The notes under the pieces are model-generated. The model did no database searches. It saw only the letters and a list, made by a program, of their open reading frames with translations, and was not told the origin of the DNA. DNA of 64,000 nucleotides from positions 434,001 to 498,000 of the forward strand of contig NZ_SLUQ01000008.1 in NCBI RefSeq assembly GCF_004345245.1, read 5' to 3'. The position numbers and the translations under genes are program-made. Positions 8,713 through 14,789 of this stretch are shown here, one piece after another. The stretch's first letter is position 1. Each line of letters starts with the position of its first letter. The stretch comes from Rhizobium sp. BK251. GTDB taxonomy: Bacteria; Pseudomonadota; Alphaproteobacteria; Rhizobiales; Rhizobiaceae.

Positions 8713-8741
8713 TTGACACAAAGCCAAGCCGCCCTTTATAA
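8713..8741 (+). promoter_or_regulatory. Sigma-70-type promoter of the tRNA-Met gene
   Basis: A perfect TTGACA (8713-8718) and TTATAA (8736-8741) are separated by 17 bases, close to consensus. The tRNA begins 52 bases after the -10 box. No other gene is near enough to use it. Confidence 0.8.
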
Positions 8742-8792
8742 GCCGCTCATCCCACGGGCCGCCCGCTTCGCGAACGGCTTCGTTTGACCAGT

Positions 8793-8869
8793 GGCGGAGT
8801 AGCTCAGTAGGTCAGAGCAGAGGAATCATAATCCTTGTGTCGGGGGTTCAAATCCCTCCTCCGCTACCA
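8793..8869 (+). tRNA. tRNA-Met (anticodon CAT), elongator type
   Basis: A full cloverleaf can be drawn: acceptor GGCGGAG with CTCCGCT (G1-T72 wobble), D-arm GCTC/GAGC, anticodon stem GAGGA/TCCTT with loop ATCATAA (anticodon CAT), variable loop GTGTC, T-arm GGGGG/CCCTC with loop TTCAAAT, then ACCA encoded. The paired end 1-72 and the anticodon-arm sequence match elongator tRNA-Met of rhizobia rather than initiator tRNA or the CAT-bearing tRNA-Ile2. The D-loop is one base shorter than is usual for this tRNA. An accessory patch begins immediately downstream. Confidence 0.96.
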
Positions 8870-8931
8870 TCAATCAAACGTTAGGTTTTCTGGATGCGGC
8901 GCTAGCCGGGTATGCGGTTTTTCAGAATTTG

Positions 8932-10518
8932 TCACACGGGTGGCGTTTGAGGCGTCGACGTATTGTCGGCGGGTTCGTTGCCATTCCCCAATCTTTCGGC
9001 CTGTTTCTTGCGTGCCCAGTCCCAAACGTCTTCGCTGAACACGGCGGCGACGAAACAAGCAAAGAAAATCGCGTAGGCATTGAGGGTCACATCGTCTGTG
9101 GTGAGGACCGCAGTGCCGCCTTTGGCGAGCAAAAAGACAAGTACTGCTGCGCTTATTCCACGAATGAAGGCCGGAACGATAAAGCCGAGTTTTGGAAATT
9201 CGGGACCGGGCGTTCCCGCAAATTCCTTAATAAAGCTTGTGGCGAGTGCGCCAAAGAACCCAAAGCCCAAAAGTCCGGTAATAAGCGCAAGTTCGGAGTT
9301 CTCGGTCTTTAGCAGCCAGGCCGCTGCCGCCCCAAATGGGCCTAATGAATCCGCAAGTCCTGCCCTTGGAGGGAGGAATTCGCTGGCCTTCGGGGCAGTC
9401 GTTGAGCATGAAGTCGTGCTTGTGAGTCTTTCGATGCGCACCGGCTGCGTTGCGGAACCAAAGTTTTCGATACTAAAGGATGTCAATGCAGCCTTCAGGT
9501 TCTTAATCATGTCAATGTCTATCTTCAACGCGCCAATGCAGGACTGGACGTTGCTGCGATAGGTGTTTTCCCACTCGTTGAAGGAGTTCGCTATGCGCTT
9601 GACGTGGACCTGGCTGACAGTCTCTCCAACTCGCCCCTCATTGGAGAGCTGGAAAAAAATGACTGCGTTTGTCTGATAGCTGGTAGCTTCATACTGCGCG
9701 GACTTTAGCGCATTCTCGAGCGAGGCCATGTTTCTGTCCCACTCGCTTAGCTGATATGTCCACAGCGTATCAAACTTCTTGGCATTCTCGGCCTCGCTCT
9801 TGAATTCATCCCTTCCCAGTTCCCTGGCCGTTGGCCCATAGAGCGAAAATTTAACCCGAATGGGTTCCAGTTCTGTATTCAGCTGTTTCGCTAGGGAAGT
9901 CACATCAGCCTGCTTCTGACTGAAGACCGGAACCGCAATGATTGCTAGGATCGCCAAGTACAGCGCTGCGGCAAAGGATATTGTCAGGGCTGCAAGTGTG
10001 GCAACAGCTCCGGCATTCACCCGAGTCGGAACGTAGCTCCTCCAGATCGACTCGCTGTTTGCGAACAGTAGGCAAACTGTCGCGCTTGTTGCAAAAATTA
10101 CCCCGGCTGTCCCCAAGCCCTCGGGCAGTGCGAAAGTGTCGAGGGCGGAACTATAAATGGTGTCTAGCGATGCGCCTGCAATCGTACCCAATTTGTTAAC
10201 GCAGGCAGCGGCAGATTCGCGCCCGCATGCTAAAACATCATTTAGTCCTGGAAGGCCTGCCACAATTCGCCAAACGCTTTTTGCGAGGCCAACCATCCAG
10301 TCCCAAAAGTAAACAAACGGTCCTGGGGATAAGACGATTGTCCAAAGCATGATCAGCACTTGGACCCCTGTTGGCAATCCTCGCATGCTACGTGTGACGA
10401 GCCGGCTCAGCAGTCGAAGTGGAAGAAGAAAAATCCTAATTCCAAGTAAGAAAAGCAGCAGGATTAAAACCAAATAAGCCGCCAACAATGCGACGAACAG
10501 AATGGAATGGTCAGTCAT
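8932..10518 (-). CDS. Uncharacterised 528-residue membrane protein
   Basis: Not recognised as a named family. The protein has a strongly hydrophobic N-terminus (residues about 5-35), further membrane segments near 45-70, 128-150 and 163-200, a long soluble stretch at about 205-380 with charged helices (many Lys, Glu, Asn), and three more hydrophobic segments near 405-425, 440-470 and 475-500. The C-terminal tail is polar. Two pairs of cysteines (CGRESAAAC and CSTT) sit in predicted loops. Codon use and GC content are visibly lower than in the neighbours and the gene lies directly next to a tRNA, so recent transfer is likely. It is convergent with tRNA-Met; its start region at 10519-10560 is AT-rich and probably contains its promoter. 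Confidence 0.75.
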   Translation of the reverse strand: MTDHSILFVALLAAYLVLILLLFLLGIRIFLLPLRLLSRLVTRSMRGLPTGVQVLIMLWTIVLSPGPFVYFWDWMVGLAKSVWRIVAGLPGLNDVLACGRESAAACVNKLGTIAGASLDTIYSSALDTFALPEGLGTAGVIFATSATVCLLFANSESIWRSYVPTRVNAGAVATLAALTISFAAALYLAILAIIAVPVFSQKQADVTSLAKQLNTELEPIRVKFSLYGPTARELGRDEFKSEAENAKKFDTLWTYQLSEWDRNMASLENALKSAQYEATSYQTNAVIFFQLSNEGRVGETVSQVHVKRIANSFNEWENTYRSNVQSCIGALKIDIDMIKNLKAALTSFSIENFGSATQPVRIERLTSTTSCSTTAPKASEFLPPRAGLADSLGPFGAAAAWLLKTENSELALITGLLGFGFFGALATSFIKEFAGTPGPEFPKLGFIVPAFIRGISAAVLVFLLAKGGTAVLTTDDVTLNAYAIFFACFVAAVFSEDVWDWARKKQAERLGNGNEPADNTSTPQTPPV

Positions 10519-10676
10519 TGTATTGATCCCCCTCCATTAGTTTACAGCAAATACACGTATGTGGCGAATCGATCCTCGCTGACTAAATCGTTGTGTTGCC
10601 AAGTAAGTAGAGATTTTGTGAGCAGACGAGTGGCGCCCGGCGAAGAGCTTGAATCACCCCTCGCTCGACGCCTGCC

Positions 10677-10952
10677 CCCGATTTCTTTCTCGGAGTGCTT
10701 GGCTATACCGGCAACAAGCCGACCGTGAAGCCCGAGAACTGCGGTTCCCGCGCCGTCGATCTCGTCGGTTTCCGCACCCACTGCTCCGAAGAGATCGCCG
10801 AGCACAACGCGCAGAGCAACCGGAATGCTTCGAACTGCGCCGGCCGCAGCTTCGACCAGACCTTTCAGACGAGCATGGAAATCAGCATCGTTCGCTGGCC
10901 AACCGCCGCGCAGAAGTCCTTCTGGCTCCTCGCCTCTGAAGCTACCCGCCAT
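10677..10952 (+). pseudogene. Fragment of an unknown gene with native codon use
   Basis: The plus frame here reads ...PDFFLGVLGYTGNKP, then a cysteine-containing stretch (ENCGSRAVDLVGF, RTHCSEEIAEHNAQ, NASNCAGRSFDQTFQTSM) and ends near SFWLLASEAT. Third positions are almost all G or C, as in local core genes and unlike the surrounding patch. There is no good start codon or ribosome site (only a GTG at 10695), and the protein-like character fades after 10950 although the frame runs to 11012. I read it as a remnant of a deleted gene. I do not recognise the family. A minus-strand frame over the same bases (10542-10952) looks like its shadow. Confidence 0.35.
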
Positions 10953-11295
10953 CGTGCTGCAACGACAAAGATTTCGGTGGAGACTGTGAGGCCATACCTC
11001 GATCCCAGGTGAGGAAGGGCCCCTCGGGTTCTCCGTTATCCTTCATCCCGGAGACCATCGCCTGGTGACGAGAAACCAGTCGTTCCTGATCCCATATGGA
11101 GATGAGTTGCCATCCGGAGACGGTGATTTTCACATCTGCCTTCACCCAACGGACGAACCCAATCAGACGGATGGGATAGGGCGAAGCGGACGATACCATA
11201 TGAACTGCTTTTTTGCGCCTCTTGGCGGCGTTTGATCACCAGACGAGCGGGTTCCCACGTTTCCCGGTTTCCAGTGTCAAACAACATCGGGAAAC

Positions 11296-11568
11296 CTATT
11301 CCACGCAGGCTATTCTTATCAGGCTGCCTCCGAAATCAGACTCGTGGGAACCGCCGTCCGATATGACGGCGCATAGCATCTTCGAGAGCGCGACGGCTGG
11401 GGGGACTCCGGCCGCTTTATCCATTAGCGTTGCGCACTGTTGAGGAAAGCCGGACAATAGCTCGTAGCAATCTCGAGCATTCGGGGAGACGACGATCACC
11501 GAGAAGCGCACATTGGCAATCGCCAGTGCATCCCAATCTATCTCCGAAAAACCTTCGCTGGCTCCCAT
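11296..11568 (-). CDS. Possible small hypothetical protein (90 aa) or fragment
   Basis: From the ATG at 11568 the frame reads MGASEGFSEIDWDALAIANV then RFSVIVVSPNARDCYELLSG and runs 90 residues. It has a balanced composition with alternating hydrophobic strands, and GGGGCGG stands a few bases before the ATG. The longer frame upstream (to 11709) looks non-coding. Nothing recognisable, and its position in decayed DNA means it may be only a fragment. Confidence 0.25.
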   Translation of the reverse strand: MGASEGFSEIDWDALAIANVRFSVIVVSPNARDCYELLSGFPQQCATLMDKAAGVPPAVALSKMLCAVISDGGSHESDFGGSLIRIACVE

Positions 11569-12062
11569 GGTCCGCCCCTGTAGCTCCATCAGGTCTTGAG
11601 TATCCGCTTGGCTCTCTCGGCAAGCCCAATCGTCTCGTTGCGCTTGCCGAGTTCCTCGCTTCAGGTCCCCCAATAAACATATGCTACTGCGAATGATTTG
11701 CACTTGCAATCGCAGATAAGTTGAGTGATGCCGGAACGATGTTTTCGCGAGCCAAGCAATGTTTCGGGGCCTCGTTGTGGGAGGCTCCTTTTCGTTCGGC
11801 TCGTGTCCAGGCAGAGGCGTTTCCTGTGTTTCTGGAAAGTCTTGAGGATTGCCATTCGTGTACAGGAATCCAATTTGAGTCCCCCGAAGGCTCGAAGCGT
11901 CAGCGGTCGAGCTGCAACTTGGCGGCGTCGGGAAGGGGAAGCCAATCTCTCGATGGTTTGAAGATGCTTGAAAGGTTTCTGGAGGATTTTTGTGGCCCGA
12001 GTTGAAGGGGTTGCTCCTGCTGCCTTCTCGTTACCTGATGCCGCGCTGTTTGTGACGCCAAG

Positions 12063-12093
12063 CTCAAGATTGTTTATCGATGACAATCTTGAG
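12063..12093. repeat. Perfect 11-bp inverted repeat
   Basis: CTCAAGATTGT at 12063-12073 and ACAATCTTGAG at 12083-12093 are exact inverted copies around the nine bases TTATCGATG. No T run follows on either side, so it is not a simple terminator. It could be a protein-binding site or an end left by a mobile element. Confidence 0.6.
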
Positions 12094-12402
12094 TTGTGGT
12101 TGTCTGTGAGATGCACGACCGCATGCGATATGCGACATTATCTTATTGCCATGTCCGGGAAAGGTGATCGCTGGCCCGGGATCGCGTCCTGTCCAGGCGC
12201 GTGGAAAAGCCTCCGACCCTTGGCAGAGCGGAGGCTCTCTGTTGCGGCTGTGGCCGAGTTCGGTGTGAGCCACAGCATAGCATGACGCTTAGCTGGGGTT
12301 ATGCGCCACGCTATTTCCGCTAAATATTAATAGACTCTAATATACTCCCCGCACCAACCGCATACAACCTGCAATCCAGCCAGCAACGGATCACTTTCGA
12401 TT

Positions 12403-12726
12403 TCAGCCGGGCAGTTGGACCATGACCGCGCCGTCTTCCACTCGGGCGGCGTAGACGTTCAGGTTCTTGCAGGCAGGCAGGCGCTTGGCCTCGCCGGTGC
12501 GATAATCGAATACGCCGGAATGCTTGGGACATTCGATCTCGTAGTCCATGACCAGGCCCTCGGCGAGATGGATCGACTCATGGGTGCAGAGACCGTCGGT
12601 GCAGAACACCTCGTCCTCGGGGGAGCGATACAGCGCATAAGTCTTGCCCGAATGGTCGAAGCGCCGCGCGCCTTCCTGCTCGATGTCGTCGAGGCGGCAG
12701 GCAGAGATCCAGTTTGTCACGTCCAT
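12403..12726 (-). CDS. mocE: MocE-type Rieske [2Fe-2S] ferredoxin
   Basis: A 107-residue soluble electron carrier. The Rieske ligands are CTH at residues 47-49 and CPKH at 66-69, spaced as in oxygenase-type Rieske ferredoxins; the N-terminus starts MDVTNWISACRLDDIEQEGA. MocE proteins were named from rhizopine catabolism, where they feed electrons to the MocD desaturase-like oxygenase. The gene lies 79 bases downstream of the PanB-like gene on the same strand, so the two may be one operon. No MocD-like or reductase gene is present nearby; downstream DNA is the decayed patch. The symbol is given by family resemblance, not proof of rhizopine use. Confidence 0.85.
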   Translation of the reverse strand: MDVTNWISACRLDDIEQEGARRFDHSGKTYALYRSPEDEVFCTDGLCTHESIHLAEGLVMDYEIECPKHSGVFDYRTGEAKRLPACKNLNVYAARVEDGAVMVQLPG

Positions 12727-12805
12727 CCTCCTTATTCCGTGGGGCTCGCCGCATCGGCGCGTTTGTTGCGTTTTCCAAAGGCCGTCTCGTCCTTTGGCAG
12801 TTCTG

Positions 12806-13597
12806 TCAGATCGATCGCGTTAGGGTCGTGAAGCGCTCGAAGGAGGCGTCGTCCATATCCACCTGATGCTTCGGTTCGGGATAGCCGCCGCCGACGACGT
12901 CGGCGGCGAAGGCCCGGAAGGCCTCGATGCGTTTCGTCTGGAGCTCGGCCATAAGCGTAACGAAATCCGCATAGCGTTTCGCGTGGCGTGGATAATGGCC
13001 GTCATGCGTGCCGAGCACATCGGAGGAGAAGAGATATTGCGTGTCACAGACGGACCCGCAGCCCATTCCCATGGTGATCATCGACGTGTTGCGCGTGATG
13101 TACTCGGCGAGCTTGACCGGAACCACTTCCACTTCGACTGCGGCTGCGCCGGCATTCTCGAGGTCCTTCACGGCGCGAAGGACGCCGAGCGCTTCCTCGG
13201 GCGTCTTGCCGATGGCGCGAAAGCTCGTCCATGCCGCGCGATTGGGCACCAGCCCGACATGGCCGGTGACCGGAATGCCTTCACGCGCCATCGCTTCGAT
13301 GAAGCGCGGCGAATGGGAACAGTAGATCGAGTCCGCGCCGCGCCGCAGCATCTGGAAGCCCAGGCGGATCGCTTCCTCGGGCGAGGCAACGGCGCCATGC
13401 GGCATGCCGACGGACAGAAAGGCGGATGGGGCTGCGGCGCGAATGCCCTCGAGATGGTGGTCAGGCTCGCAGGAGAGGATCGCGATGTCGCACGCGGCGG
13501 CCGCTGCCGCTTCCTCTGCATTGTCGACATGCAGCTGAAGCCATTTCCGCCGGCCCTTCGAACTTTGCAGGTCATAAACCGTCACGCGTCGCGTCAT
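12806..13597 (-). CDS. PanB-like ketopantoate hydroxymethyltransferase-family protein
   Basis: A 263-residue TIM-barrel protein resembling PanB: GHVGLVPN, then an ENAGAAAVEVEVVP strand with LAEYITRNTSMITMGMGCG, match PanB positions. The N-terminus (MTRRVTVYDLQSSKGRRKW) lacks the PanB hallmark metal-binding aspartate region, and the active-site surroundings differ (GSVCDTQYLFSSDVLG in place of the usual D-G-Q-V-L-V). It is therefore more likely a paralogue acting on another 2-oxo acid than the pantothenate enzyme. The ATG at 13597 is chosen over 13612 because GGGGGAGAG stands just before it. Likely operon with mocE. Confidence 0.75.
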   Translation of the reverse strand: MTRRVTVYDLQSSKGRRKWLQLHVDNAEEAAAAAACDIAILSCEPDHHLEGIRAAAPSAFLSVGMPHGAVASPEEAIRLGFQMLRRGADSIYCSHSPRFIEAMAREGIPVTGHVGLVPNRAAWTSFRAIGKTPEEALGVLRAVKDLENAGAAAVEVEVVPVKLAEYITRNTSMITMGMGCGSVCDTQYLFSSDVLGTHDGHYPRHAKRYADFVTLMAELQTKRIEAFRAFAADVVGGGYPEPKHQVDMDDASFERFTTLTRSI

Positions 13598-13690
13598 GGC
13601 GCTCTCCCCCAACTTGCAGAAACAGCATAGGCGAGCGCGGAAAGACGTTCCGCTTGTTTCCTGATCAAATCAGATCAAGCGCGGCGATCC

Positions 13691-14665
13691 TCAGAGATTT
13701 TCCGACGTGATGGTGACGAAGCGGATGGGATCGTTCGAAACAGGTTCGACGACGAGGCCAAGCCGGGAGAGCAGGAGGTCGATGGCGCGACGCGCCTGCG
13801 CCTCAGGCGCCTGGTCGAGCACGACCGACATGATGCCATCCCGCAAGGCAGCGGCGCTGCCGTCGGTGAGTTCGTGACCGACGAAGAAGATGTCCCGGCC
13901 GCGCGGATGCTTGCGCAGGACAGCCGTCAGGGAGTCGTTCGCGCCGCCGGCATTGTAGAGGCCCACGAGATCGGGCCAGAGGCGCAAGGCCTCGAACAGC
14001 CGGTCGGCGCTCTGGCCGGTATCGTCATAGCCAAACAGCACTACGGTGAAAGCCTGGCCCTCGCGGGGCTTTTCGAAAAGATAGTCGGAAAAGCCGCGGA
14101 TCCGGTCGCGGTGCACCTGATAGATCTGGCTGTGACAGAGTGCGGCGATCGTACCATTGCGTGGCTGCATTCGCGCAAGAAGGAGCCCGGCCATCCGGCC
14201 TGCCGCATAGTTGTCGATGCCGACGTAATCCGCTTCCATGCCCTCGGCACGCGTAACGATCTGCAGGAAGGGGAGACCTTCCTCTTTCACCTTGACGAGA
14301 GCCGACCGAATGAGGGGATGATCCGGAACGGCGAGGATCAGGGCCGCCCGTCTCGCCTGCGGGTTTGCGATCAGCGCGGCGATCGCTGCCGGGTCGTGCT
14401 CGTCCATGAAGGTTCGGTGCACGGCGACGGATGCGTCGAGGGTGGCGGCGATGCGCCCGAAGGCACGGGACAGGCGAGCGAAGAAGGTCGTTTCCGGCCT
14501 GACCAGGATCACGTCGATGCGCAGGATGCCGCGATGGACTTCCGGCAGGCGGCGGGGATAGTCGAGTGACCGCGCCGCAGCGATGACCTTCTCGGCAAGT
14601 GCTGGCCGGACGCCGCCGCGACCATTGAGAACACGCTCGACCGTCGCGGTGCCGACGCCCGCCAA
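13691..14665 (-). CDS. LacI-family transcriptional regulator, start codon unclear
   Basis: A sugar-binding-type repressor. The effector domain runs from about residue 45 (ILRIDVILVRPETTFFARLS) and includes DYVGIDNYAAGRMAGLLLAR, typical of LacI proteins that bind a sugar or polyol. The helix-turn-helix is split by the annotated start: the first helix (TFQDIARLAG) lies upstream of the TTG at 14665, and only GTATVERVLNGRGGVRP is inside. The open frame continues to a TGA at 14777-14779, but its 37 extra codons contain no ATG, GTG, TTG or CTG. An ATC at 14696-14698 has GAGG five bases before it. So the true start is either non-canonical or lost. It stands divergent from nothing obvious; downstream are the PanB-like and mocE genes. 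Confidence 0.75.
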   Translation of the reverse strand: MAGVGTATVERVLNGRGGVRPALAEKVIAAARSLDYPRRLPEVHRGILRIDVILVRPETTFFARLSRAFGRIAATLDASVAVHRTFMDEHDPAAIAALIANPQARRAALILAVPDHPLIRSALVKVKEEGLPFLQIVTRAEGMEADYVGIDNYAAGRMAGLLLARMQPRNGTIAALCHSQIYQVHRDRIRGFSDYLFEKPREGQAFTVVLFGYDDTGQSADRLFEALRLWPDLVGLYNAGGANDSLTAVLRKHPRGRDIFFVGHELTDGSAAALRDGIMSVVLDQAPEAQARRAIDLLLSRLGLVVEPVSNDPIRFVTITSENL

Positions 14666-14789
14666 TCGCGCGATGTCCTGAAAGGTTGGCTTGGAGATTG
14701 AAACCTCGGACCTGAATTGGGTTGGGCAACAGGATATTGCAAAGCATGGTGACCGCCAAGCCGCCGCGAATGCCGATCAGATGCGCATT

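Larger units (their letters stand above)
10953..12402. other. Decayed accessory DNA, no confident gene
   Basis: Composition changes repeatedly and only short frames occur. Two minus-strand frames (10942-11199 and 11296-11568) have some protein-like character and may be fragments. A perfect 11-bp inverted repeat lies at 12063-12093. The last 110 bases (12290-12400) are AT-rich. No integrase, transposase or copy of the tRNA 3' end was found. Confidence 0.4.

Noticed and set aside
10542..10952. Minus-strand 136-residue frame
   Set aside because: Low-complexity Gly/Ala/Glu-rich translation; codon bias favours the plus strand fragment over the same bases.
11661..12116. Minus-strand 151-residue frame
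   Set aside because: Composition is random-like, no ribosome site, and it lies in decayed DNA.
8870..12402. Integrated island bounded by a tRNA-Met 3' repeat
   Set aside because: No second copy of the tRNA 3' end and no integrase gene were found, so attachment sites cannot be marked.
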